A DNA stretch of 64,000 bases from Chamaecrista fasciculata (taxonomy: Eukaryota > Streptophyta > Magnoliopsida > Fabales > Fabaceae), in assembly GCA_003254925.1 (NCBI GenBank), contig QANZ01045097.1, positions 87,093 through 151,092 on the forward strand, given 5' to 3'. Below the pieces are notes generated by a model. That model was not told where the DNA came from, searched no databases, and saw only the letters and a program-made list of their open reading frames with translations. The position numbers were made by a program, and so were the translations under genes. This document shows positions 1-12,652 of this stretch, in pieces; the stretch's first letter is position 1, and each line of letters begins with the position of its first letter.

Positions 1-68
1 AACTTTAACTGATGAATTTGATGATTAGTGGTATATCTAGATTAGTTAAGTTGTTACTGTTCTTGCAG

Positions 69-2549
69 GGACTGTTGCTTGGCCTTCTGCTATATCCATT
101 AGCTTTCAGATTTATTATCCAGATATGGGAATGGTCCATAAACACAGGTTCTTCTGAAGCAAGAAAATACAGTGAGATTGGAAGATCTCTCATTTTCTTT
201 TCTTCCCTCGGATTGGTCATGACTTTGATTGTACCATCATGGATGCTGTTCGTTCAGGAGTTCCATATGCATCCAATTCTTTGGTATAAAACTAATAACT
301 GATTCATTTGGACTTTTTTATTTGTGGCTACTGATGTTTTCAGTTGTCATATGATATGTTTAAGTGATGCTGTGTACCCATGGTGGTAATAGTAGGAGTA
401 TAGCATTTATTAGTTATACAATGAGCTACTACATTGCATATGTCATGCTAGCGTCCTAATTCAGGGTTATATGGTATTGTAGCAGACAATATTAGCTACT
501 AATTCCGGTAGAAACTGGGAATGGAGGACACAGCCATAACATTGGATTGCATCACATTGATGCATATTCACAGAAATCTTATATGGAAATGTCAAAACTC
601 AAAAGTAATTAAAGTAGTAAAAAGATTCAATGTTATATTGAATTATTGATAGGGACTTAGATAGTAGGGGATGCTAAGTCCCATATCAAGTAGAATATGA
701 TGTTCGGTAGAGTACTTAAGTGCCTTGATTCTCCCCCTTCAACAACTAGCTTTTGAGGGAGGGTTCCCCAAGGTTACTTGGGTCTCTATCATATATCCTC
801 TGTTAGCCCAACATGCAGCCTGAAGTTTTACAAAGATAAATAGTGATAGCAACAATTTGGCCTAATTTGATTGCATCTAAAATTGAGATAGTGTGTATGA
901 GTCATGTTAGTAGTTAGAAATCCTGTCCAACTAGTTAACTTGGAAATTAGGAATGCAGTCTCTGGTTCAGATCTTTCCATAAACAACAGTTATTGTGTTC
1001 ATCATGCCTTTATTATCTGTCATTATATTGCCAAATTTTATTCTTGCAATAACTTTTGCAGGGTGTTTTCTTTTGTATTCTCGGAGCCAGTCAAAAGACT
1101 GTCATTGTGTATCTATTGGGTGTGTGTTACCTGTTTTTCGGTTTTGCGATTCTATAACATTTCAAAGAACAGTAAGATCGAGAGAATTCTTTTGCGGAAA
1201 TACTACCATCTGTTGGCTGTCTTGATGTTTTTGCCTGCTCTTATCTTCCAGGTGATTTGGGATTTACTGCTTGCTTCTTTTTTTCCTTGGGTTTTATATA
1301 TGGTTATTTATCTGTCAGATATTGTGCTCAGTTGCTCACTGCTCTTTTGGTTTCAGCCCAAGTTTCTTGATCTAGCTTTTGGTGCAGCTTTGGCAGTTTT
1401 CCTGACATTAGAAATCATTCGAGTAAGTGTTTACACCTGCATTCAAGAGAGTAATAGTTGTTTTATATATGTCATAAAATTGGTGAAGGTTATTGTTTAT
1501 AGTGGATTACAAGTGTCAGTATGCAGAATGAATCCAAACATGGAAGAATAATGTAAATTTTAATTACTGCTATGATAACGATAGATGTCCATGTAAATTA
1601 TATGTGGTCAAGGTGTTTAGTTCGCAGAAGTGTGAGTTGCTTGTTGTGCAGTTGTCTATCTGTGGATGATTAGTCCTTTTCTTTTCCATTACCAAAAGCA
1701 AGGTTCTAGTATTGTCACAATGTTACCTACGAATGAGGTCTTAGTTTTGTTAGCTTCCTCAAAGAAAGCTAGATGGATTTATTTTGCTTACATCTTTATT
1801 GTTTGCTCTTATTCCTGTTTGCCTCAGGTGTGGAGAATCTGGCCTTTGGGACAATCAATACATGAATTTATGAGTGCCTTCACTGACCATCGTGACTCTG
1901 ATCTTCTTATTGTCAGGTAAACTATGCCATTTTGCCTTATAAATCTATATTATAAAGCATATGCTTTATGATGTAAAAGAGCTCCAAATGATTATCTTAC
2001 ATAGTTTGATGTCTTTTTCCCAGTCATTTCTCGCTCTTATTGGGGTGTGCACTTCCTATTTGGATGTCTTCTGGGTTCAATGATAGACCCCTTGCCCCTT
2101 TTGCGGGAATATTGAGTTTGGGAATCGGAGACACAATGGTAAACCTCTTTCTCGTCTTTTTCCATGTAGACTTAAAAATCTTTAAATTTGTGAGCAAGTC
2201 CAGGGATAAATGGTAAGAGTTCACTAGTACACGAGTGGTTTGAAGTATACAAGTGAGTTACTTATATATTAATTCTAGTGCTTTATTAATCTTGTGCTCA
2301 CTACCCTTTATTTTGTTCAGGCATCAATGGTTGGGCACAAGTATGGTGTTCTCAGGTGGAGTAAAACTGGCAGTAAGTATTTCTTGATTATTGCTTTATA
2401 TAGAAATTTTGCTTTTCATGATGTGAACTGGGCGCTTTACCAAATTGGCAGAGAAAACCATTGAAGGCACTGCAGCTGGTATCACATCTGTCCTGGCTGC
2501 TTGCTCATTGCTCCTTCCTCTCTTAACATCAACTGGATATATTCTTACC

Positions 2550-2611
<62 letters not shown>

Positions 2612-2612
2612 N

Positions 2613-2654
<42 letters not shown>

Positions 2655-3045
2655 TTTGTTTATTTATGTCTCTGGGTAGCTAGTTTTAATTGAATTCTGG
2701 TTCAAGCTGTGCATGCTTCACCAACATGCTTACATGCATGCACACACACCCTCTTCAAATTTAAAAGGCAACAATGCTGGTGATCCTTCTAGTGAATCCC
2801 TGGAATCTTGATTTGCCTAAGCTGATCCGTTGAACCTGTTTGTGACTAACATGGACTTTTATATTAGACACAGAATGTCTTGATAGTTCTCTCTGCTTCT
2901 AGCTGACGTCTTCATTCATAACTGCTTGCAGCATTGGTTATTGCAGCTTCTAGCTGTGACTATAAGTGGTTTGTTGGAGGCATACACTGCACAACTTGAC
3001 AACGCATTCATACCACTTTTCTTCTACAGTCTTCTCTGTTTGTAG
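69..3045 (+). CDS. Dolichol kinase (EVAN/SEC59-like), 3' part, eight exons
   Basis: Dolichol kinase makes dolichyl phosphate from dolichol and CTP at the ER membrane, supplying the lipid carrier for N-glycosylation and GPI anchors. Exons by GT-AG joins: 69-283, 1062-1251, 1357-1422, 1828-1916, 2024-2138, 2321-2372, 2452-2552, 2932-3045. They total 942 bases and stay in frame to TAG, giving 313 residues; the first exons lie before the window (I recall the plant protein as about 560-570 residues). Most of the sequence is hydrophobic membrane helices. The family's CTP-binding loop is clear across three exons: GIGDTMAS, then HKYGVLRWSKTG, then KKTIEGTAAG. The stretch LLRKYYHLLAVLMFLPAL is also typical. 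The last intron opens with a (CT)n microsatellite directly behind the donor. Exon ends come from splice motifs and family similarity, so a join could be off by a few bases. Confidence 0.93.
640..815 (+). repeat. Solo-LTR/TRIM-like sequence in a dolichol kinase intron
   Basis: This intron stretch has an AAGTCCCATAT-type opening and a pyrimidine-rich 'cccccttcaacaactagc' segment that I recognise from short LTR or TRIM remnants in plant introns. I see no second copy nearby and no clear target duplication. The assignment rests on resemblance only. Confidence 0.3.
2553..2651 (+). repeat. (CT)n microsatellite with one N
   Basis: Nearly 100 bases of CT repeat start immediately after the donor of the penultimate dolichol kinase exon. 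An N stands at 2612, so the true array length is unknown. Confidence 0.97.
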
Positions 3046-3605
3046 ATGCAGCTCATCTCTTTCTCATGATGAATAGTGACCACATACAGCAAAAGTCCTC
3101 ATGAGTTCTCATGATGACCTTTTTCTTCTTACATTCTTTTTTGTAGATATGTATATCAACTAATTCACTGTTACTGGTAGAGAATGCTAACAGCCGTGCG
3201 GTATAATCTTGTATAATGCTTGAGAGTTTTGGTTGATCTACCCAATTAGGGTTTCTTACAGAATCAATATAATCGTTTCATGGTCATGGAGATCATTTAT
3301 ATGAGGCTTGGAGAGGAGAGCGGACTAGAACCTAGAAAGGTGTTTAACAGCTTGTTAACTAGTAAATAATTTTGTATGCCTTACATCTTTTATGGTCATA
3401 GTGTCTTCACATTGCAACTAACTTTCCCTAATTAAACAAGCCATGGTCTAACTAACTTGAAAGGTTTAAACTGAAAAAAAACTACATTGGTGGTTTGATT
3501 CTTGGGTATGCCGATTGCCGTATGCCAAAACAATGTATTACGACTAAATAACGTGTATAGCTATAATCAGTCTAAAAACAAGATAGTGCAAAAACTTGTG
3601 CGACT
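3046..3605 (+). other. 3' UTR and flank of dolichol kinase
   Basis: No further coding sequence is visible. The first few hundred bases are presumably 3' UTR; several AATATAA/AATAAT-type AT-rich stretches occur and none stands out as the poly(A) signal. Confidence 0.5.
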
Positions 3606-3829
3606 AAACATTTCTAAATAACTAAAGGATTGCAAATACGATAACTAATTGGGTAAATTATAATAGACGTACATATGGTTTAGTCTGAATTATTTTTAGT
3701 GCTGTGTGTGGTTTCAAACATTTCTAAATAACTAAAGGATTGCAAATACGATAACTAATTGGGTAAATTATAATAGACGTACATATGGTTTAGTCTGAAT
3801 TATTTTTAGTGCTGTGTGTGGTTTCAAAC
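3606..3829 (+). repeat. Perfect-looking 110-bp tandem duplication
   Basis: The segment beginning AAACATTTCTAAATAACTAA at 3606 recurs at 3716 with a 110-base period and no difference that I can see. It spans flanking DNA and the GGGTAAATTA terminus of the MULE-like element that follows, so the terminus occurs twice (3651 and 3761). Confidence 0.95.
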
Positions 3830-4645
3830 GTCTCACTTTGGGTACCTATGATTTGCATCATTAGCAGTTAAGGTACATATGGTTTTGTTCTATCAATTTT
3901 AACAGAAAATTTTGACGGGACACAATCTTAACCATCAGTTTCCGGTGCATCTTATTATTGATTTTTATTGCATCTTAGCCGTTGGTTTTTCTTGCATTTT
4001 AGCCGTTGGTTTCCACTTCAAGGTTAAAATCTCAATTTTGGTCCTCAAACTATGAGTGAGTTTCATTTTGGTCATAAAAACAATTTTTTGTTTCATTTTT
4101 ATTCTCAAACTTTTGTATTTGTTCTATTTTGATCTCCAAAATGTGATTTTATCAAAATTCTTACCTTATTCTTAGTCATAAATTAGAGATAAAAATAACT
4201 ACAAATTTATTTCCAATTTGTGATTAAGAATGAAAAATTGTATTCCTCTCTTTGTCAACTCACTTATTATTACATATATGAGAAAAATGATTCATTTCAA
4301 TTATTTAGGTTAGAAATAACGATATAAACCATATGAAATCACATTTTCGAGACAAAAATGGAACAAATGTGAAAGTTTGAGAATCAAAATGAAACAAAAA
4401 CTAATTTTCAAACCAAAATGAAACTTATTACATGGTTTATAGACCAAAATTTGCTTCTTTTTTTTTTTTTTTATCGAGTCACGTGAGCATTACGTCACCA
4501 TTTATCGTTAAAATTGACTAAATAAAATTATAGGTACCCTAATTATTAACCGTGCAAATCACAAGGATCAAAAGTGAGATATTTTTAACCATATAGCATC
4601 AAAATGAGATTACGTTAAACAACAGGACATTTACTGTAATTTATT
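3651..4645 (+). mobile_element. Non-autonomous Mutator-like element, composite
   Basis: The left end GGGTAAATTATAATAGACG and the reverse complement of the right end (GAATAAATTACAGTAAATG) are diverged inverted repeats that stay alignable for more than 100 bases. Both contain 'tttgcac/tttgcat', 'ggtacctat' and 'caattttaac' blocks in matching order. The GGGTAAATT terminus is shared with the MULE at 46078. There is no transposase. Another palindromic element (4022-4453) sits inside. The TSD is obscured by the 110-bp duplication at the left end. Confidence 0.6.
4022..4453 (+). mobile_element. Foldback MITE, family A copy 1
   Basis: The left arm has repeated 'attttggtcctcaaac' and 'gtttcattttgg' motifs. 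The right arm is their reverse complement (gaccaaaat, gaaacaaaaac). A second copy with the same internal order lies at 29872-30330. There is no coding capacity. Confidence 0.65.
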
Positions 4646-7371
4646 CAAACTGATTATAAAGAATAAATGGAAGTTGATGGTTAAGCCTCACGTGTTCATT
4701 ATGTGAAATTAGATCCACCAGAACTGTCTTTTCTGGTTCTCATTCATCCAACGGTATGTGCAATTTCATCCACTCCATTTTGTTCCCAAGGCTGTATATA
4801 GAAATATCAAAATAGGGACACAAAGATTTTCCAGATTCATCATTAAGTACATATTAAACCCCACGTGAATATTATGCTTCTAACACATCTATGTAATTCA
4901 ATATAAGCAATGATCACCATGAATTTTAACAGAAGCTTGACAAAACATAAGTCCTCAAATAAGATGACAAGGTACCGGTCACAAGGCCTTGTCTTATTAC
5001 ATTTGTTGCGAGATATTTTATTATTTTTGTCCATATATATATGCCACCGGTTATGAATCAATACAGTTTTAATTAATGTAAATGCTAATCAATTCAAGAA
5101 CCATATGCCTAAATATTTTTAACAAAATTGTTTATATATTGAAGTAGATTTTTTAATCAAATGATTTAAGATAATTTATTAATCAATCCAATAAACAATT
5201 TTTTTTTGGTTCGTTAGTTATTGATCTGAGATAAATAGATACTAAATTTTTGTTAGATAAACAATATTATCCAATCACTGGCCAAAAAAAAAAAACTAAT
5301 ATAGTGCCTTACGTAAAGGATAAATGAAGAAAGGTAATTTTTTTTAGATAAAAGCATGTTTTTTCTAAACTTTATATTAATATTATCTCCAAAATTTGTT
5401 TACTATCAATTTAGTCTTTCGTGTTTCACATTTTGGTCAATTTTATTCTTTATATTACAAACTTTATCCAATAAATTAACGATAATCTTTATGTAACTTA
5501 AAACATGGGATGTAAAATTGCTAAAAAAAATAAATCTAACTCAAATTAAAAATCACATGAAATTTTTTCTTTAATTTGTTAGATGAAGTTAAGAGATAAA
5601 ATTGATCAAAATATAAAACTTTAGAGGTAATATATATCTATACTATATTATATGCCTGTGATTTTAATATTTAAAACATGGATGACCAGAAGGCATCACA
5701 TGCATATAATATAGTATAGATATAGATGGGTTATACGACATGAGTTTGGTTTTTAATATTTTATTTTATATTTATAATAATTACAAACATTAAATATATA
5801 TTTGTGTGCCCATTAGGGCACGTAAAGGCTCTAATATATTATATGCCTTTAATTAATTAACCTGTTTTGGTGGTACATATATCTTAAATTAAATAGTAAA
5901 ATAAAATTTATCTATGTTAATGCTAGTCATGTGTCCTATTTACAAGAGAAGCTCCATCACATTTCAAAACCCACTTTATCTACAATAATTTTATATAAGA
6001 TCCACTAAACCTACTGTTATTTTATAATTCATGTTTTTAATTATTTTTAAAAAATAATTACAATTGTAATTATTCTTACCATATATGATTTAATTATATC
6101 TTTAATAATTTTAAAATTTAAAAGAATATTTGTATGTCTTTTAGGACATACAAATTAAAGCATATTAGGACATATATCGAGGAGGAGTCTAGCATAGAGA
6201 ACTACTAATATTTGACAATGTAATAAACTCAAATTTGAATAATTGCTGAAAGATATGTCCACAATTAGTAACCAACAATACTTTGAATAAGATTGTCTCC
6301 AAAGATACCATGAGAAACAAAAAAAAAAAAAAAAAACTTATTTGTGTTTATAGTTTGATTGGGTTAGTTGTCCGAAACTGTTTAATTTTGATGTATTTTA
6401 ACTTAACTCCAATCATTTATCTTTTAATTTAGTTTGATTTGGTTGAGTGAGATAATTTTGGATTGATATTGGAACTCCTAATTTTAATCAAACATGAAAG
6501 AAGGAAACTGAGTTTTATGGGTAATTAAAGATATTTTCAGGCACAGTTGCAAATTAAAAGCGGATGGAAATTTTACTACAGCTATTTAATCCATTTATTT
6601 GTTACAAATACTTTCACCCAAACTTGGTTACAAAGTGAAAGAGTAATTAGTAAATTAGAGATCACTGAGTTATGATATCATGCTATGTTAAGCTATATAA
6701 AGCACATCGTCTCTAACATCAAGAAGTTCTATAAATTTTGAACATGATATATCTACATATTTTTCTTTTAAAAATTGATTCGCTTGACGTACGTCACACT
6801 TCATTGCTCTCATTCATTACAAGATTACAAGCCAACCCATGCCAACTTGCTCCTTTATAATGCAGTAGTGACTAATAATTATGTACACACATAACTGTTG
6901 AAAAGTCCCCTTCAGTAAAGTCTGTGCTATACATATCATGATATAAATATATATATATATATATATATACTATATTTACTATATTATATGTGTAAGGATG
7001 TTTTTGGTTGGTCAAAAATAATTAAATTAAAAATAAAAAAATAAGAAAAAAACATATAGAACTTGATAATTATATTGGCTAAGTGTATAGATAATGAGAG
7101 AGAAAGTAGTAGATGTGATTTAAAAAAGTGAAAACTTATTATTTAGTCTTTTAATTTTTACACTTCTAATGATTTAGTCATTGAATAATAGAAATATATT
7201 ATTTAGTCATTGAATAACTACAAATATCAAATCAAACGTTACATACATATTTCCGTGTCCGGTAAACCACAGAAATCCTCTAATATACTATATGTGTTGA
7301 CCAGAAAAGGTATAATATATATATATATATGCATAATTAGAACTTTTTGACGGGTCCTCCTTTCCAAGTGG

Positions 7372-7409
<38 letters not shown>

Positions 7410-8651
7410 AGATGATGCCTAATCCAAATATCGGGATTCAGATCTTTTCTTTTTCTTATTCCAATTCTTCTTAACAACTAACAATTGTAAATTAGGTCAT
7501 ATGAACTAGAAAGCAACCAAGTGTGATATTTCCTTATATATGACTTTCTCCTAAAAAAAGCATTTATGTTAGGAGTTATATATATTATAAAAAATTATGT
7601 CATTTAATTTCGTCATTTGTTTTTTTGGAGATTTTCTTAGACTAATCAAACAGAGTGAACCCAATCTAAGAAAGACGTGGAGGAGCCTATACACCCAAAA
7701 AAAAAAGACATACAACACACACATAAATAAATACTAGAGGCTTTGCGTGTCTTAAGGGGCACACAAATATGTATGTAAAATAAATGAGGGACTAAATCGT
7801 TAACTCAATAAAAAAGAAGGGATCAAATAATAATTTTCCTCTTATTATTAATTTTGTACTATAATTTTAAAATGTAAACGACCACAAAGAGGTAGAGCCA
7901 TATAATATAAGATATGCATGAATCCACCACTATATATATTTGGTATATGGACCATTCTGATTTCTGAATTGTGCAATTTGATAGCTCGATAGTTCATCCC
8001 AAAGGTAACGTAACATAGCACTTTTCCCCTTTGATTGCTATATTTGGTCGAAACTTTTTGTTCATTTTTATTTTGTTAATTTGTAAAATTTGTTCATTTA
8101 AATTATGTGTCCTCTAGCGTAATTATTAGTTCATCACCAATCACCATGCTTTTATCTGAATGAAGGGAACTATATATTTACGAGTTTGGGCCCCGCTTTA
8201 TTGTTCCACGAACGCGACAAACATATCCATTCCTCATCATCTAAACTAGCTATACAAATACAACGTAACTTTCATCTTATCCACACCTTTTAACTATGTT
8301 GAGAGAAATATTAGAATAACAATTAAATTAATTAGTTTACTCTTTAGGTATACCTATTTCGTAAATCGTAATCTCATGTCATGATTTAAAGGGAAAGATA
8401 AGATGTTAACATGGTGGACCTTGACAATTTCAGTTCAAGCCTTGATCCAAGCGCCTAAATAATTTATTCTTTTAATTAAATGCATTGAAAGAGCGAAACA
8501 AAAACTAATATTCGTTGATGATACATTTAGAAAGAGAGAAAGAGAAATCAAATTAAATTGATATTTTTTCAGCGCCTTGAGTATGATGATATGTTATTAA
8601 GTGATTATCGTGTCTTGTGTATGTATACCTAGATTATTTGAATGATATATT
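4646..8651. other. AT-rich intergenic DNA
   Basis: No gene is visible. It holds several (AT)n runs (near 6945-6970, 7318-7332 and 7375-7402), a weak foldback at about 5340-5640 resembling the element at 30349, and the mini-foldback listed separately. A sequence of the type 'atatttgtgtgccc...gcacg.aaag.ctctaatat' occurs near 5800 and 7240, and inverted near 7720-7785, so an unrecognised repeat family is present. Confidence 0.6.
5635..5722. repeat. 88-bp mini-foldback with 21-bp perfect inverted ends
   Basis: The 21 bases at 5635-5655 (opening TATCTATACTATATT) are the exact reverse complement of 5702-5722, around a centre of about 46 bases. It may be a very small MITE; flanking AT-richness hides any TSD. 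Confidence 0.75.
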
Positions 8652-8965
8652 GTTGAAGTATCACATTGCTGGATTAAATAGTCTTCTAACTCTCTATATA
8701 TAATATATAATGAGGTAACTATTTTTTTTAGAGATCTTTCGAAGTGAGTTAGACAAATTTACATGGTATAGGCATGTGTGGATGAATGAGCCTTATTATA
8801 GGTTGTCCTAGGAATAATCCGTTGGCTTTACGCTCTTATGTCGGGCATGTTGAAGTCCCACATAATTTGGTTAAATGGCTTTCTAACTCTATATATATAA
8901 TGAGACAAACATCTCCCTTTAATTGAAGACCTCTTTTTTAGGTGAGCTATTTTAGGTGAGCTAGA
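8652..8965 (+). mobile_element. TRIM-like pair of short direct repeats
   Basis: Two diverged direct repeats start TGTTGAAGT.CCACA.. at 8652 and 8850 and run about 105-120 bases, each ending near 'gtgagcta/gtgagttagac'. A TGTTGAAGTCCCACAT opening is typical of TRIM and other small plant LTRs. About 90 bases lie between them, with no coding capacity. It looks old, and exact ends are uncertain. Confidence 0.45.
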
Positions 8966-9501
8966 CCTTTATATATATATATATCGAGAAATGCAGCATA
9001 GGATCCTCCATATGAATATTCTCATTTCTCCATGTGTTAGTTACTTAGTTTGATAAAACACGCTGAGAACAAAAGACTAAAATTAGAAGCTTCAAGTCGT
9101 TTTGGATACAACCACTATAGAAAACCATGCCTCTACCAATATTAATTTCGAAGAAATTTGCAGTACAAAGCACATGGAGCATGCGTACGCCGAAATATGA
9201 ACAAGATCATATATATGCTGAATTAGCCAGAAGGAGATATATAGCAAGGATTTAGTGGTTGGAATTGGGTGTTATTTAATGCAATCCCATATACATTGTT
9301 GTGCCCAAATTAAAGTGGTCAAATATTGCTACAAGAAATCAACAATAATAACCAAAATGTGTGTACTCTTTATTGATTGGGAGACGGGAGTGTTACTTAT
9401 AAGTATGTCATGTTCACACTAAGAAAACGTGTAAAATAAAGAAAGCTATATCATGTTATCTTAAATTAATTCTCTTAATTAATATAATCATCAAATAAAT
9501 T

Positions 9502-9910
9502 TGGGTATAGACCAAAGTGCACTTTTAGTCCCATAACATTTGTTCAAGTCTCAATTTGGTCTCATAACTTTTTTTTGTTGCACTTTTGATCTCATATATT
9601 TTCTTCAGGTTGTAGATTTAGTCCCGTATTGCACTTTTGGTCTCATATCTTTGGATCAGGTTATAAAATTGATCTCATATCTTTTGGTCAAGTTGCAGAA
9701 TTGATCATATATCTTTAGGTCAGATGCATAATTATATTAGTCTCATATCCTTGTGTCAGGTGGGACTAACAATGAAGCTTTTTGCAAAAGATATGACTTA
9801 TGAGATTAAGTCTACAAACTGACCAAAAGATTAAAACAAAAAGTACAACAAAAAAAAGTATAAGACTAAATTGAGACTTGATAAGTTATTGGACTAAAAA
9901 AGATGTATCT
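9502..9910. mobile_element. Foldback MITE, 'gaccaaaagtgca' family B copy 1
   Basis: The left arm repeats 'gcacttttggtctcatatc' units and the right arm is the inverted form (gactaaattgagacttg, aaaaagtacaac). Similar elements lie at 11274, about 20895 and 31334. The 31334 copy has a 9-bp TSD, pointing to a Mutator-like origin. Confidence 0.6.
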
Positions 9911-10312
9911 ATCAATTACTAAAACATAATATTAAATCATATAATTAATATTTTTAGGAAACATTAAAAGATGGGATTTTAATTGCTAATGAAGGGATGG
10001 ATGTAAATTAAAAATGGGCGTACATCCGTATATATAGTAATGAGATAATGGGCAATAAATTAATTTGAGAAGTGGAAGTGACATAACAGAACAAGAGCAA
10101 GAGATAGCTCGAAAAGTGACGTTTCATGGTAAATTGAAAGCTGAAGGACACAGACTGACACTCTCATCCCACATGCACTGGTCTCCCATTTACACTACTC
10201 ATCTCACTCTCTCACCATCTCCTTCCCTATCTTATCTCTCTCTTTTTAATTACTAGACTACTCTAGGAATAATAGGAATTGCATAAACAACAATCACCTA
10301 TATATATATATA

Positions 10313-10774
10313 ATGTTGATGGGGAAGGAAATCATGAGAAACAACAAAAGAAGAAAAGGAGGGATGGTGAAGCTGAAGATTGTGGTGGAGAAGCTTCAGA
10401 AAAGATTGTTACTTGGTGGAATGATGAGGAAATCATCATCATCATCATCATCAGAAGATGGAGATGTGCCAGAAGATGTGAAGGAAGGGCATTTTGCGGT
10501 GATAGCAGCTGCAAATATTGATGATCATGATGAGGATAATAATATTAGTGAGGAGGAAGGTACAAAGAGATTTGTGGTGCCATTAAGATGCTTGACACAT
10601 CCAAGTTTCTTGAGGCTATTGGAGGAAGCAGCACAAGAGTATGGGTTTGATCAAGAAGGTGCAATCACCATTCCTTGCAGGCCTTCTCAACTTGAGACCA
10701 TTTTGGCTGATCAATTTAACAATAATTGCCACTATCATCATCACTCTCACTCTCACTCTAATATATACCAATAA
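10313..10774 (+). CDS. SAUR-family auxin-responsive protein
   Basis: Small auxin-up RNA proteins act in cell expansion, in well-studied members by inhibiting PP2C.D phosphatases at the plasma membrane. This intronless 153-residue frame has the family core: VPEDVKEGHFAVIA (52-65), KRFVVPLRCLTHPSFLRLLE (85-104), and AAQEYGFDQEGAITIPC (106-122), followed by the C-terminal helix ending LETILADQF. Before the core is a basic region, MVKLKIVVEKLQKRLL. The first ATG (10313) is used; residue 18 (10364) is the other plausible start. Unusual points: an acidic insert (NIDDHDEDNNISEEEG, about 68-83) in the usually short loop before KRFVVPL, a run of seven serines at 41-47, and a His/Ser-rich tail (HYHHHSHSHS). 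These repeat-like codons look like slippage expansions. A (TA)n tract lies just upstream of the start. Confidence 0.92.
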   Translation: MLMGKEIMRNNKRRKGGMVKLKIVVEKLQKRLLLGGMMRKSSSSSSSEDGDVPEDVKEGHFAVIAAANIDDHDEDNNISEEEGTKRFVVPLRCLTHPSFLRLLEEAAQEYGFDQEGAITIPCRPSQLETILADQFNNNCHYHHHSHSHSNIYQ

Positions 10775-11273
10775 TAAGTACTCTCGTAAATCCATGCTTC
10801 AAACCTTCTCATGATGAGTTCGTATATGAAGAAACACTTATGACCTTGTCTAATCCTTTCTTAAATTTTCAACTTTTACTTTAATTTCTTTTGGAGAAGT
10901 ATATAATTAATATCCATCTCTTGTAAGCCCTTCACGTAATAAAAATTAAGGATATATATACATATTATCTTTATTTATTTATTTTTAGGCCTAACATTTC
11001 ATATAATATATATATATATGTATAGTTTAACCATAATCGTGGGATTTTCATTCATTATTCCACACGCGCTTGTTTCTTCTTCCCCGACAAATGGAAAAAT
11101 ACAATTCTCTTCTCCACACACATGATGTTATTGTTACTAATTACATGTCTCAAGGTGATGGTCTAATAATGTCACCCGTACAATCACATCAACATGTGTT
11201 CTTTATAGTTTATATATATATATATATAATCTCGTACTCTTCTCTAATAAGTATTAGTATTATTATACATTTA
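10775..11273 (+). other. SAUR 3' flank
   Basis: This AT-rich sequence contains the presumed 3' UTR, with a possible AATAAA-like 'gtaataaaaatt' near 10936. I could not find a convincing DST mRNA-instability element. (TA)n tracts lie near 11005 and 11215. Confidence 0.4.
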
Positions 11274-11600
11274 GGCTAATATATAAAGTGCACTTTTGGG
11301 CCAATTTTTTTTTAGTACTTTTGGTCTCATATCTTTTTTTCTTAGGTTTCAATTTGATCTTATATTGCATTTTGGTCTCATATTTTTAGATCAAGTTGCA
11401 AAACTTGTCTCATATTTTTTGCTCAGAATGTAGAATGTCTCCTATCTTTGCAAAAGACTCCATATTGTGGGATAACAGGGAAATTTCTTGCAAAGATGAG
11501 ACCAAATCTATAATAAAAAATATATTGGATCATATAGGACCAATTCTTCATCTGATCAAAAGATATATGATCAAAAGTGCATTTTGGCCTATATTTTTTT
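11274..11600. mobile_element. Foldback MITE, family B copy 2
   Basis: The left end ggctaatat..aaagtgcacttttgg and the right end ..caaaagtgcattttggcctat are inverted repeats. The interior repeats 'ggtctcatat' and its complement. No coding. Confidence 0.6.
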
Positions 11601-12643
11601 TAAAAAAAAATCCTTTGAATCATATATATATATATGGATTATGGATTCATATATATGATTTCTGCTGGAAGCAAATTAAAGAAAGGATTGATTCAGATAT
11701 TCGATCTCTATATATTATAAATACCGCATACCATTGGAAAATCTAAACTTGGCATGCAATTAACGAGAAAGAGAATTTATTGAAAAAAAATAATGAAGAG
11801 TTGTAATTCTAGCTCAAAATAATCAAACAATAAACTCTTTTTTCTTTTTTGAAAAATCAGACTATTTACTATGAGGAAATTCTTTGAAGAGAATATAAAA
11901 AATAACTTTTGTTCTGATTGTTCCTTTTGCTGAACAATTCATTTGGTGCTGATTTTGGTCTAGAAATGGCGTGAGAATATGAAGAACAGACCAAGTTTTC
12001 GAAGTTTTTAAGGGTTGGGGACTGATTTGACAAAAATGATTAAGTTTTGGGGCTTAACTGAGATTAACTAAGGACATGAATGAAAAAAAAAAAACTTTAG
12101 GGGAAGGGAGGATTCTTGAATAATGGAAATCTGAGGATCTTTCCATAATAACTTCTCAATCATTTTAATATATATCTAAGCTGAAACTGCATAAAACTCC
12201 ATCAACTCTCTTTGTTTGTTGCATTATTCCTTTTGGTGAAGAGAAAGAGGACTTAAACCCGTAAAGAAAACTTGTGTGGGATTGAAATGTAAATTCTCCT
12301 TTTCCATCTTATATCTTCTTATAAAATCCTCAAATTAATTATCTTTCTCTTTATCAATTTCTGCGACAATTTCTCTTCTAAAAAAGATAGGCTACTTTAC
12401 TTCAATCTCTTCCATACACGATCACATATTATTATATAAGATAGATATAAAATTTTAAATTTTAAATTATATATCATATAGGACTCTCTCTCTATATATA
12501 TTATAAACTTATGATTATATTAAATGCAACTATGTAGTTCAAAAAAAAAATGCAACTATAGGATTTCGTCTTCTGCTTGTCCTCTTGATTTCTGTTTTAT
12601 TTTATGAAACTCTGCAATGTCTTGTTGCAACGTTAATACGTTA
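11601..12643. other. Intergenic, no gene seen
   Basis: AT-rich DNA with short AT and CT runs and no supported reading frame. The 'agattaactaaggacatgaatg' stretch near 12060 resembles one end of a foldback element, but no partner is clear. Confidence 0.4.
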
Positions 12644-12652
12644 TTTATTTTA

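Noticed and set aside
904-1551. A 215-codon open frame
   Set aside because: It reads through introns; only 1062-1251 and 1357-1422 match dolichol kinase, with clear splice sites around them.
2445-2693. Ser/Leu-repeat protein
   Set aside because: Translation of the (CT)n microsatellite behind a dolichol kinase exon.
8652-8965. Cassandra element (LTR with 5S rRNA-like promoter)
   Set aside because: The LTR opening fits TRIMs, but I could not see the 5S-type internal control boxes.
11396-11746. A 116-codon frame
   Set aside because: It lies across one arm of a foldback element and AT-rich flank; no family similarity or codon bias.
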